DNA of 64,000 nt from Certhia americana. Lineage: Eukaryota > Chordata > Aves > Passeriformes > Certhiidae. A program made the translations under genes and the position numbers. Positions within the stretch are counted from its first letter, which is position 1; every line of letters begins with the position of its first letter. The stretch lies in contig JAGMWU010000053.1 of the NCBI GenBank assembly GCA_018697195.1, positions 348,474 to 412,473 on the forward strand, given 5' to 3'. Below, piece after piece: positions 45,435 to 56,459 of the stretch. The notes under the pieces were generated by a model. The model did no database searches and was not told where the DNA came from. It saw nothing but the letters and a program-made list of their open reading frames with translations.

Positions 45435-45456
45435 CAATTAATTAATTAATTAATTC
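45435..45456. repeat. (AATT)n run
   Basis: About five AATT units. Confidence 0.8.
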
Positions 45457-47164
45457 TGCTGCTTCCAGTGGCCCTTCCAAGAGGGAGATGCTGGGGTTTG
45501 CCTGCTGTGGGATGTTCAGCTGCAAGGTCACCTCAGAGCTATTTTTCCTGGGTGGAAAAGTGAAGGGAGAGGTAAATAGTGCCCCTGTGAGAACAGCCTG
45601 AGCACGGGCAGTTATTGATTAATGCAAACTCCCCTTGAGAGCACAGGAAGGACAAACACCAGGAACTCACCAGACCATGGAGAATGAGTTGTTTTTTCAC
45701 CTCAGTCCTGATCACTGAGTTATAAAATTGTGCCAGAGAATGTTTACTGCTGTGCATGGGGAGGGTTTCACTCTCCTTTCACACAAAAACACCACCAAAA
45801 ATGTCATCTGCATGAGCAAAATCCTTCTGTGTTCTGTGTTTTTCAGTTTTCCACAAAAGACTGACAGAACTGGAAATCACACTGGCCCCAGAAAGAAACT
45901 GAAAGTAGGATTTTCCCTAATGGAACTCAGGATTGCAGGAATTAGATATGGGAAAGTCCTGTGAGCTCATCCTGGGTTCTTCCTGCCTGGGGAGGATTGT
46001 TCCCATTTCCTGATCCAGTGCTAAGTGCCTGGCAATGGGACTTCCCCCCTTCCCCTGCCCCACATCCTGAGGAATCTTCTTGCTTGGAAATGTGTCATGG
46101 TACCCAGACTTCCTTTCCACTGATGAATTTCTTCTGCCTTATCCCTATTTCATTTTATCAGCACATCCAAACCAGTTTTTCCTCTCTGAGAGAAGCTTGT
46201 GCTCCTCAGATGCTTCTCCTTTGCTCTCAGATGTTCCCCCATCACTCTTGGCCAACAATTAATGTTTGTCTCCATCCCCCAGGGCTGAGCCCATCAATCA
46301 GCCCAGCCAGGCCCTTCATCTCTTTCACTGCTCTTTCCTGAACTTGTCACACTTCCAACACTTTGAGGCTCAAATCATCCCCCAAAATAACTCATTTCAA
46401 CCTCACCAACATGCTGGGATCATGGGACTGAGCCCCAGGGGTGCTATTTATTTTATTCTTTAATTTCTAAACCACAGGGAATGTTTAGGTCTGGTCTGTG
46501 TAGACTGAACTCCTCGTGGTGTGTCTGAGGAGCAGTGAGAGCACCCAGGGCTCCTCCAGCTCTTCCCCACCTGGCAGCAGCTTTCACCCTCTGTGCCTGG
46601 AGGAATATTCTGACTATAAAGATGAACCCAACACTTTCATTTTGAGTTGCTGGGAGCTGCTTTCCCCTGAGCTTTCTAAGGCTGAGAAAACCTGTGACTC
46701 ACGGGCAGCAGAGCCCCTGGCACTTCAAGCACAGAGAATTCACTTTGGTGTCTCAGCCAGCTGCAGAGTTGCATATTTCTGTATTTCTGTATTTCTAACC
46801 TGCCCAAAGCCCCTCCAGCAGGGTTACAGGAGGCTGTGTCCCTGTCCCAGACACTCCTGGAGCACAGGAGCTGCTGTGCCCCACTGGAAGGTGAGGATGA
46901 AGCCGCTCCAACATCTGCTGCAGATGTTCAGAGACCACAGCGGTCTGGGGGAGCTGGAACTTCCACCAGGCACTGCCCCAGGCAGAACACCCTGTCCAGT
47001 GGCCATGGGCAGTTTGGGGGAGCTCAGGGCTCAGGGAAGCCTTTGTGGTGTCCAAACTGAGGTGGCCAACGTGTGGCACCGACACAGCAGCAGAACAAAG
47101 AGCTAAGTGCTGGTTTGGAAGGCAGCTGCTGGGTTTAGGATGGATAATAGGGATAATGGATAAT

Positions 47165-47375
47165 GATCCTTACTCAGAGGGTGGGCAGGCCCTGCACAGG
47201 GTGCCCAGAGCAGCTGTGGATGCCCCTGAATCTCTGGCAGTGCCCAAGGCCAGGCTGGACAGAGCTTGGAGCACCCTGGGACAATGGGAGATATCCCTAC
47301 CATGGCAGGAGTGGGGTTGGATGGGCTTTAAGGTCCCTCCAATCCAAACAATTCCATGGTTCTGAGATTCCCTGT
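47165..47375 (+). mobile_element. CR1 LINE 3' fragment
   Basis: GGTGCCCAGAGCAGCTGTGG, GGACAGAGCTTGGAGCACCC, GGTCCCTCCAATCCAAACAA and the tail ATTCCATGGTTCTGAGA show a CR1 3' end. Confidence 0.85.
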
Positions 47376-49477
47376 TTCAATCCTCCTCTCCAGGAGGAAC
47401 TTACAGACCTGTGTGGGTGACTCCAGTAGAGGACTTTGAACCAGAAATGTCCAAAGTGCCAAATCTGCACAGAGACATTGTCCAGAGTGAGAATGCCTTA
47501 AAAATCCACCTTGGGGAGCAGAGAGAGGAGAGGAGAGGTGGCTTTGGGCAGCACTATCCATGTCTGGCAGCACCCACCACACAAAGCCTGTGAGATGTCA
47601 CTCAGGGAGACACAACAAGCATTTCCTCTCAGAGCTAAACGAAGGCAGAATTACTGAAGGACGGAAACCCAGCCATGCCTTTATTTTTAAACGGCAGAGG
47701 CAAGGCAAGAACGCAGCTGTTCCTGCACCAAAGCCACTGTCATTTGTGGTTGGAAATAGAGCTGTTAGCCCCTGCAGCACCTGGAGCAGGGAGTGGGGCA
47801 GGGGCGAGGAGGGCCTTGTGCTCAGGGCAGCTCAAAACCTGCTCAGCACCTTCAGGAGGGCCCAAACCAGTGCAGGCCAGGGTTAATTTATTTCCAGTGC
47901 TCTTAAAACCCTCTGTGTCCCCTTTCCTACACCCTGCTCAAGGCTGTGCTACTTGCAGGAGTAAGGAAGTAGTAAAGTAGCCAAGGAATGGGCTCAGCCA
48001 CAAGCTCCTCCTCGGTCCCTCACATAAATATCTCATTTAATCTTCCTGCAGTCTGATGCTCCCCAGACCTTCTGCACTGGCAGGGGTCAAACTCCAGGTC
48101 CCTGATGTTGTGCATAAGCTGTTATTTCAGCAAAAGGTGATGCAGGGAGGCCAGGGAGAAGCAAAGGAAAAAACAGAGCCTTTCTCCTCCAGCTTGTGCA
48201 TAAACTACTGCAGTTTCCTGTCCTTGGTTCCTGCTCGAGCCCAAAGCCAGAGGATCTGCAGGATTTCTGACTGCTCTCCATTTGCTGTTGTCAACACCTT
48301 GGTGGCAGGAACAGCTCTGTGCTCCTCCAGCCCCAGGACAAAGCTTCTGACAACATTTGCTGAGAGCCAGTGCTCAGTTCTCAGCCCACAGGAGCACGGG
48401 GGATGCCAGGCAGGAAATGGGGGGGCTGTGTTTAACTCTGTGCCTCAACCCCTCATTAAAAACTGTTCAGGATCAATGGCCCTGGAGCCAGGAGTGTTTC
48501 CAGTGGCTCCACAAAGGTTCAGCAGGGGGGTTTCACAGCCTTCCCAGCTAAACCCACAGCCTGCAGAGGAGCCCAGGCTGCCTGAGGACAGCACAGTGAC
48601 TTGACCTGACACACAAATGTCCCAGCAGTGCCACCCTGGGCACAGCACCCTCCTGTTCCAGAGGGAACCTGCTTACCAGGGACATGTGGCTTGGGAGAAG
48701 CTTCTACAAACCAGGGGCAGCTCCAAGGGCTTCTGTCCCTGCTCTAACCCAGCCTCTGAAGCCTCTGGCAGAGCTCTTCCCTGAGTAGCACACGGGGAAT
48801 AGGGCACTTGTGCCTGTCTGCACCTCTGGATGTTCCTGGAATATTGATGTCAGCTGGAGTTGGGACAAAGAACCACATTCAGTTCAATTTTCTGTTCCCG
48901 TCATTGCAGCATTTTGGGAAAAAATATTATTCTTCAGGAAAAAGTTGTGTTAGTTATACTTTGATTTTTCAGGGGCTGCCAGGCTCCCACCTGGGATAGA
49001 TAAATGTCCAGGGATCTTTTCAGAGGAGATAAGGAAATGATACTCTCTTTTTTTAGGGAAAGGGCCCAGAATTTTGTCTAAACTCCTCCAAGTGGTGGCA
49101 GAACTGGAGTCAACTCCAGTGCAAAGTCACCCAGGAACAGCAGAGACCCCCATGCCTGGCTGTGCCTTTCCATCCACATTCCCACTCTGAGAACACCCAG
49201 ACAAGCCAGTTTTCTCAGAGACAGGTTCCTTCTCTGCTAGGAAGAGCACAAGGGACTCCATGGACACGAGCACATGGAATTAGGAACAGAGTTTGTGCAA
49301 GTCCAGGAGGATTCTCAAGCACCTGCACCTTCCAGGGAGCTCTTGCTGCAGCATCATCACTGTGCTTTGGCTGTGTGACCTCCTCTGGTGGCTGTGGCCC
49401 CACAGAAATTCCTGTCCCAGCCTCTGCGGGGAGGCACCTGAGGCAGCTGGGAAAAACCAGAGGAAGCAGGGTGACAG

Positions 49478-49565
49478 CAAAAAAACTGCTTTGTGGGAAC
49501 TAAAAAACTGCTTTCTGGGAACCAAAAAACTGCTTTGTGGCAGTGAAACTGCTTTGTGGCAGTGC
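49478..49565. repeat. Tandem repeat, 18-24 bp unit (AAAAACTGCTTTGTGGGAAC)
   Basis: Four units of AAACTGCTTTGTGG with variable spacers follow each other. Confidence 0.85.
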
Positions 49566-49860
49566 CAGCCGTGAGACAAGGCCAGCCCAAAGCGAGCAGG
49601 CACAGAGCTGTCCCCAGCAGCCCCAGGGCAGGTGGCCCTGTCCTTCCCCAGCCCCCTCCCCTGCTCCTGGAGCAAATCTCTTCCTGTCGTGACCAAAAAC
49701 CCCGAGAGGGACAATCCCCGGCAGGGCTTGAGGGGGATTCAGTGCCCACTGAGGGCACCAGACCCGCCTGGCAGGGAGCTGCCATGGCCTGCCTTTGGGC
49801 AAGGAGGAGCATCCTCAGCTGGGACACAGCCCCGGCAGAGCAGGAGGAGGGACTGAGGGG

Positions 49861-50352
49861 TGGGAGCAGAGGTGACACAGGACAGAGGTGGGAGCAGAGG
49901 TGGCACAGGGCAGAGGTGTCACAGGACAGAGGTGGCAGTGTCCGGAAGAGCTCTGGGCAGAGGCAGAACAGGACAGAGGTGACAGCACAGAGGTGACACA
50001 GCACAGAGGTGGCACAGCACAGAGGTGGCACAGCACAGAGGTGGCAGTGCCTGGAAGAGCTCTGGGCAGAGGTGACATAGGACAGAGGTGACAGCACAGA
50101 GGTGGCACAGCACAGAGGCGGCACAGCACAGAGATAGATGGCACAGGGCAGAGGTGGCACAGGGCAGAGGTGGCACAGGGCAGAGGTGACAGCACAGAGG
50201 TGGCACAGCACAGAGATGGCACAGCACAGAGGTGGCAGTGTCCGGAAGGTCTCTGGGCAGAGGTGACACAGGGCAGAGGTGACAGCACAGAGGTGACAGC
50301 ACAGAGGTGACACAGGACAGAGGTGGCAGTGTCCAGAAGGGCTCTGGGCAGT
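49861..50352. repeat. Complex minisatellite (ACAGAGGTGGCACAGC units)
   Basis: A 14-17 bp unit built from CAGAGGTGRCA is interrupted about every 110-140 bp by a longer segment with CAGTGTCCGGAAGAGCTCTG, giving a higher-order structure. Long open frames across it come from the repeat itself. Confidence 0.9.
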
Positions 50353-50479
50353 GTCACCCCTCCCACGCTCAGCACACAAACGTGTCCCAGGCCCCGTGCA
50401 GTTCCGGGGTGCCCGCACCGTGCTCAGCCCGCTCCAGCTCAGCACCGGCTGCTGTGGCACAGTGGGGCTGAGTCCCAGC

Positions 50480-50800
50480 TTTGCTGAGGGTGGAAAGGGC
50501 CTTTAGGATCCTCTAATCCAATGGTAAACCCAGCCCTGGGAAAGCCACCAGTAACCCTGTCCCCAAGTGCCACATCTTTCCAATCCCTGCAGGGATGGGG
50601 ACTCCAGCCCTTCATAACCCTGCTCCTGATATTCAACCCGAGCCTCCCCTGGCACAGCCTGAGGTTGTTTCCTCTTGTCCCATCACTTCCTACCTGGCAG
50701 AAATGACTGACCCCCCCAAGGTCCACCCTCCTGTCAGTATCTTGGAGAAGGAGAAGGTCCCCCCGATCCTCCTTTTCTGTGACACTCACAAGCACTAGAA
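50480..50800 (-). mobile_element. CR1 LINE fragment
   Basis: The plus strand has GGAAAGGGCCTTTAGGATCC, AAGTGCCACATCTTTCCAAT, GTTTCCTCTTGTCCCATCAC and CCCCGATCCTCCTTTTCT, an inverse CR1 of another subfamily. Confidence 0.75.
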
Positions 50801-51049
50801 CAGAACTATCCCTTTGCTTTTGGATCTCTACTAACACTGGGATGGGGTGGCATGCAGCCTTTGGAATGGATTTAGAAGGGGGTGGAGGGACACTGAGCTC
50901 CCCAGGACCAACTTCTCCCTGGTCCTACCATGGTCAGGAGCCTTCCCTCATCACCCGGTCCCTCCATGGGCCTTGTGAGTGCTGTGGAATCCATTTTTCC
51001 TTCTGAGAAAGGCTGGAGATTGTCCCTGGGACCAAATAATGGCTCCCAC

Positions 51050-51265
51050 TTTTCACTTCAGAGGTGGAGGAGGGCATCAGGAGGGATTTCTTCATGGAAC
51101 AGGCTGTCCAGCACTGCTCTGGGAAGCAGTGAAACACCCTGGAAGTGTTCAAGAAACAATTGGACAAGGCACTTAGTGCTGGGGTAGGGGCGACTGGTGG
51201 TGCTGGGTCAAAGGCTGGACTTGATCTTGGAGGTCTTTTCCACCCTTGGTGATTTTTTATGGAGC
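51050..51265 (+). mobile_element. CR1 LINE 3' fragment
   Basis: AGGAGGGATTTCTTCATGGA, TGGAAGTGTTCAAGAAACAA, ACAAGGCACTTAGTGCTGGG and CTTGGAGGTCTTTTCCACCC match a plus-orientation CR1 3' end. Confidence 0.85.
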
Positions 51266-52214
51266 ATCTCTGCATTAGGTAGTGCTGGGGCACTGAGGAC
51301 TCAGCTTGGTTCGAGGCCAGCAAGAGCAGAGCAGGTCCTTGGTGGGAATCAGAGAGGTTTTCCTGTGGATTTACTGTGAACTCACCCGTTTGGGGAGGCT
51401 GTGAGTCAGTGAGCTCCCTGCGAAGGAGAGCAGATCCTTATCTGCACACAGCCCTGTTTGTGAGCACAAACACAAACGGGCTCAGCTCTCACAAACTCCC
51501 ACACAGCCCAAGTGTTAATCAAGAGCTGAGCAGCTGAGGCTCTAAGGAGCAGCCAGCAGGGCAGAACAGCAGCTCCAGGTTCTCCAGCAGGAATGTGAGT
51601 ATTCCTGAATGTTGGGAAGAGCTGCCATGGAGTGCACAAATAATTAAACACTGGTAATTAGAAGAATGCAGCCAGGTCAAGGCAAAGTGGAGTTTTTCAA
51701 GTTTTTTTTTTCCTTTGAACTAAGGAACATTGCATTGAATCAAAGTTATTGCAAGTTAAATTAAAACTATTGCAAGTTTTCTGTTATTTGACATTAAAAA
51801 AACAAAGAGTCCCAGGAATCCTCCAGGATTCAGCTCCTCAGTTCCTCCCCTTGCACAGTCCCAGCCAGTCCTAGGATGAACGATCTGGAAAGACAGCTTG
51901 GATACTGCAGGTGTTTTCCAGCCTTTCTTGTCTTCAATCATAAATAAGAAACAAGAGAATGAAATGCAGGGAAGGGATGGGGACAGGCAGAAGGTCCTTG
52001 GCTGTGCCCATCACCCCTGCAGCACCAGAACAAAGTGCATTTATTCTGGCATTAAATGCAGGTGAGTGCAGGCACAGCTCCATGAGAAGCAGCTTTGTGG
52101 CCATTTGGCAGCTGGAGGGGACAAGGAGGCAGCAGAGGCCAGGGGAGCTCAGGGCAAAGCCAGTGCCCCAAACCCACCCCGTGCCTCCACCTGTGGTGCT
52201 GCTGCAGCATGGGC

Positions 52215-52450
52215 AGTCCCAAAACTGGGCTGTTCCCTGTCCAGCAGGAATGACCCTGGGGCAATCCCAAACCNNNNNNNNNNCAGCAGGAATGACCCTG
52301 GGGCAATCCCAAACCCAGGGCTGTTCCCTGCCCAGCAGGAATGACCCTGGGGCAATCCCAAACCCAAGGCTGTTCCCTGCCCAGCAGGAACCTACTCTGT
52401 GCTCCTGCCCATCAGCAATCCCAAACCAGGCTGTTCCCTGTCCATCAGGA
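52215..52450. repeat. 49-bp tandem repeat containing an assembly gap
   Basis: The unit joins GGGCTGTTCCCTGCCCAGCA to GGAATGACCCTGGGGCAATC and CCAAACCCA. About four to five units are present; the 10-N gap (52274-52283) falls exactly at a unit, so the copy number in the genome is uncertain. Confidence 0.9.
52274..52283. other. Assembly gap (10 N)
   Basis: Ten N lie inside the 49-bp tandem repeat. Confidence 1.
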
Positions 52451-54518
52451 ACCCACTCTGGAGCCTCTTCATGGGACACCCCAGCCCTGAGAGGCAGCAG
52501 AAGGAACCCCTGGAGCAGTTGAGAGGCCCCAGGCCCCACCCCAGGCTGAATTCCCCTCTCAGCCATCTCCAGGCACATTTTCCTGGCACTTCCTCTGAGC
52601 TGCCTCTGCCTCCCTCCCCCAGTTAAACTCCATTTAGGGAGTTGTTAAAAATACCCCACACTGGCAACACAAACCACCCCAAACTACGCCACCCCCAAAG
52701 GACAGCAGCCCCCCAGATCCCCCTTTTTACTTCTCCAGGCTGCTTCCCCATCACATGATTCCCATCCTTCAGCCCTTCCCCACTTGTTCCCCTACAGGCA
52801 GGTCCCTGCTCCATCCCAGGCTGTCCCAACCACCCCAAAGGCACAGCTGAGGGCTGTGTTATCAGGGATTATTTGTGGTGTGTGGGATTATTGCTGCCAG
52901 GACAAGAAGACAGAAAACAGGGTCCTAACAGGATGCTGAACCTTGCCAGTGCTGCCTCCAGTTTCACCTGTACAACCCCTGCCCTCGGGGACTGGCCTGG
53001 ATTTGCACCAAGTGCTGTTCTGGGAAATCATAAAATCAAACCAATTCCTGTTGGTTCTTGTCTGATCTGAGTAAAAACGAGTGGCCAGCTATAAATAGAT
53101 CTGATTGAGTGACATCTCCAGGGCTTTCTGCCCGCCTTTCCTGTGTCTTGGGGCACAGACCTGGCTGATTTCATGTGGGAGTTGTTTTTTCGGGTGCATC
53201 TTCACGTCATGACACCAACTTGCCAACGTGGCCATCAGCAGAGGAGCCCTGGGCTTCCAGCCCTGCTCCCGGTGGGACCACCCAAAGCCAAGGGAACAGC
53301 CCTAGGGATACAGGTCACACTGCAAAAATGAAGTTCTGTTAATTGAAATGAATAATGGTGGAGGGTCCCTCGCCCAGGTTCTTTCAGGTGTTGGTCAATG
53401 AAAGTGTTTCTCATTTTTGGCTGCATTCGGCAGCGTGTGAGAACAATGTTGAAGGAGATTTGTGCAGATCTGTTCAGATTGTTCAGGGCTGCTCAGATTC
53501 ACCCAGATGTGGTACCAAGGAACAAAGCTGGAGTTTGGGAGAGGAATTAGAGAAGACCCTGAGCTGGTGTGTGGGCAATAAAACCAGCCAGGACAGCAGG
53601 ACAAACATTTAAAATAAGAGTTTTAGAGCGATTCTAAATCTTCCTGTTCAAATCTGCTCTCAGGCTTCAGGGGGTGACTTTCCCTCATGTCTTGGGACTG
53701 CGAAGGTTTTTCTCAGCAGAGTAATTTCCTACCAGGCTAGATCTGTGGCAGCAAGGCTTGGGTGGCACCCAACCTCTGAGCCCTGGGTCCTTCTCCTATC
53801 ACTGTGAGGGTTTCTTCTCTCCCAGCTCCATGTTTGGAGAGGAAAACCAGCCTGTTTCTAACAGAGCACCCTGTGTGGGCAGCTGGAAATTCTGTGAGGG
53901 CTCTCATGTCGTCAATAACTTCTGCCCCTCATAGCTGAACGACTGACAAAGGTGCTCCATCTGCTGTGACGTTCTGCTCATGGACTTTCCAGAGAAGGGA
54001 TTCAGCAGGTTTGGCTGCAGATCTCATGGCTGTTTATCCCAGTGGAAAGCAGCAGCTCACAAAGGAGGCTATCAATGTCCCTCTGCCCATTCAGCATTTC
54101 CTCCTCCTCCTCATGAAGGTGACTCACAAACCTGGTTGCAGCCAAACCCAAGAGCTGCACTCCTCACTGCTCACCACCTTCAGCCCATTTTCCTGGGAGC
54201 TGCCCTCCCCTGGGAGCAGGCTGAGGTCGGGCAGAGCTGCTGGTCTCAGGAGCTGAACCTGGGGAAGCAGCTCTGGGAACCACTCTGGGCTTTGGTGCTG
54301 GAGGCATCACAGGATTAGGATGCTTTGCTTGGTCCCAAGCACCAACTCCAGTTTGGGTTTGAGTCTCAGGGGGTCCCCATTCACCTCCACATGCCATTAG
54401 CATCTATGGCAAGACCCCACTTTTCTCCATTTGGTGAATTTGGTGACAGGGCCTTCACAATTTGGGCTGATTTGAGCTGTGCCTGGGCTGGTTTCTGCTG
54501 GTCCCTCACCCTGGCTGT

Positions 54519-54592
54519 GAACCACTGATGCTTCCTGTTGTGGTTTCCTGCCTCAGCTGAGCCGCCTCCTCTCTGCTCTCCCTTCCTGTTCC
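54519..54592 (+). promoter_or_regulatory. ETS/RUNX motif cluster, candidate ZAP70 control region
   Basis: Within about 70 bp lie a RUNX-type AACCAC (54520-54525), ETS-type CTTCCTG (54531), RUNX-type TGTGGTTT (54539-54546), ETS-type TTTCCTG (54544) and CTTCCTGTT (54582-54590). Adjacent ETS and RUNX sites are common in T-cell gene promoters and enhancers. The cluster is about 1.5 kb upstream of the ZAP70 start codon. Whether it is used is an inference. Confidence 0.4.
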
Positions 54593-55724
54593 CATCAGGG
54601 CCATTTCAGAGCTTCATGGGGACAACAAATAGGTAGAGGAGGCTCTGGTTGCCATAAATCCAGCTCCTGGCAGTGTGTGTGGGGCAGAATGGTTTATCCT
54701 GAACCCTTCCAACACAGAGATCCAGCCAAGCCTTCTCAGCTCCAGTGATGCCAGGGGATGGCAGGAGGACCTTGTGCTGCTGGGAGGGAGAAACCAGGAT
54801 GGCATGAGCCAGAGGAGGGCTGACCACCAGGGCAGGGCTGACCACCAGGGCAGGGCACAGCTCTGGGAGCACAGGCCACAGCCGTGGGCTCAGCCCATGG
54901 GGAAGCAACTTCTCCCACCATGTCCAGAAGAGTCAAACTGGAAAGAATCAGGGCCAGTACCCAGTGTGCTGCCCCAAAATCTGATGTTTCTTTGCTCCTC
55001 ACATGAGTAATGTGTTTGCAGGAGGCACAGATGGAGAAAATCTCTCTGATTTTTTTGGGGTCATCCTCTGCACAGGAGCAACCACAAAGTTCAGGCTCTG
55101 GGGAACAAATGAGACCCTTTGGTCACAATAATGTTTCCATTGATTACAGCAAACTGGGCTCTGTCAACACCCCCTGGGTGGGATTTTAGATGATTCATGA
55201 TAGAGATACCAGCCCTGTACAGAGACAAACCCTAAAACTCTTCAGCACCAGGGGCTCTGCAGGGACTTGGTCAACAAAGGGCCCTCTCTGCCAAGGGGAT
55301 CAGAGCATCAGGAACCAGCCAGAGCCAGGTATTGTAGGGAAAAATTCCACAGACTGTTCAAAAAACAATTCAAGGAAGGTTTCTTCTTGTTCCTGCTGAC
55401 TGATGGTTGATGTCTGCCCAGAAGCACTTGGGTTTCTCTCCTTTTGCTGTGCTTGGTGCAGTTGTTTATCTAAATGTTGTTTTAGACATTTTATATCCAC
55501 CTTGTGTTTTAATCTTAATGCATTTAAGGTTTTGGCCTTCTAGACCTCCATGGCAAAACTCATTTATTCAGACAGGCCAAAGAATTTCCTTTTATTGTGA
55601 ACAGGGCTGGATAGAAAATGGTAGGAAGTTAAGGCAAAAAATGTCAGGATGGATTTAAGGAGCACATTTTTATTAGTGAAGGTAATCAAGCACTGGAAGA
55701 ACTCAGTGTAGGATTTGGGGCATT

Positions 55725-55850
55725 CTCTCTTACTTGGGATCTTTAAATCAGAGTCAGGTGGTTTCTCTAGCCCTTGGCATCTATACATCGAGATCCAGTG
55801 GATTCTCTGTTGCTTGGGAATCTTTAAATCAAGATCAGGTGGATTTTGAT
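55725..55850. repeat. 45-50 bp tandem repeat, about 2.5 units
   Basis: The unit includes CTTGGGAATCTTTAAATCAA and GATCAGGTGGATT; three diverged copies lie about 200 bp upstream of the first ZAP70 coding exon. Confidence 0.75.
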
Positions 55851-56016
55851 TTACACTTTCCAGCTCCAGGAAGGGCAGAACAGGGGGATGCGGGACGCTG
55901 TGAGTTTGAAACGACCCCACAGAGACCCAGCGGGTGAACCTCTAGACAGGGAAGAGTGAGCCCCAGCTGAACCATTTTGCAAAATGATGCTTCAGGAACC
56001 AATTCCCTCCTGCCAG

Positions 56017-56057
56017 GCCGGGCTCCAGCAGCGCGTGACGAGGAAAGGAGGGGGGAG
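56017..56057 (+). other. ZAP70: ZAP70 5'UTR part of the first coding exon
   Basis: The sequence between a pyrimidine-rich acceptor (AG at 56015-56016) and the start codon is probably the end of the 5'UTR. A second possible acceptor AG lies at 56026-56027 (GGCTCCAG). Confidence 0.4.
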
Positions 56058-56459
56058 ATGCCGGACGCCGCTGCCCACCTGCCCTTCTACTACGGCAGCA
56101 TCGCGCGCTCGGAGGCCGAGGAGCACCTGAAGCTGGCGGGGATGGCGGATGGGCTGTTCCTGCTGCGGCAGTGCCTGCGCAGCCTGGGCGGTTACGTGCT
56201 GTCCATGGTGTGTGACCTGCAGTTCTACCACTACCCCATCGAGCGCCAGCTCAACGGCACCTACGCCATCCTGGGGGGCAAGGCGCACTGCGGCCCCGAG
56301 GAACTCTGCGAGTTCTACTCCAAGGATGCCGACGGGCTCTGCTGCCCCCTGCGCAAGCCCTGCAACCGCCCCAGCGGCGTGGAGCCCCAGCCCGGCGTCT
56401 TCGACAGCATGAGGGACAACATGGTGCGGGAATACGTGCGGCAGACCTGGAAACTGGAG
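56058..56459 (+). CDS. ZAP70: ZAP70 coding exon 1 (N-SH2 and start of interdomain A)
   Basis: This is 402 nt, 134 codons, phase 0 at the end. It starts [14 protein letters not shown], includes [16 protein letters not shown] with R37, and ends YVRQTWKLE before the donor GTACTG. The start was chosen because it matches the family start exactly. An in-frame ATG 27 codons upstream (55977) lies before a likely acceptor (CTCCTGCCAG ending 56016) and is not used. Local GC content is much higher than in the flanking introns. Relative to the human protein as I recall it, the segment after VLS reads [11 protein letters not shown] in place of LVHDVRFHHFP. Confidence 0.96.

Larger units (their letters stand above)
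44182..49860. other. Gene-free intergenic region
   Basis: It contains one CR1 piece at 47.2 kb, an (AATT)n run near 45.43 kb and a short direct repeat at 49.48-49.57 kb. No exon or RNA gene is recognised in the rest. Confidence 0.5.
51266..54480. other. Gene-free region upstream of ZAP70
   Basis: A 49-bp tandem repeat with an assembly gap lies at 52.2-52.45 kb. The rest shows no recognised gene or repeat family. A non-coding first exon of ZAP70 may lie here or between 54.5 and 56.0 kb but cannot be placed. Confidence 0.45.

Noticed and set aside
46516..48604. Possible gene with frames of 180-196 codons
   Set aside because: The products have no recognisable domains and the longest frames overlap CR1 or lack acceptor/donor signals in phase.
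49357..50460. Minus-strand open frame of 367 codons with CHLCP repeats
   Set aside because: It is a translation of the minisatellite at 49.86-50.35 kb; the cysteine pattern follows the DNA unit and other frames are open too.
55977..56057. In-frame N-terminal extension of ZAP70 by 27 codons
   Set aside because: A likely acceptor at 56016 makes this intron or UTR, and the known family start is at MPD.
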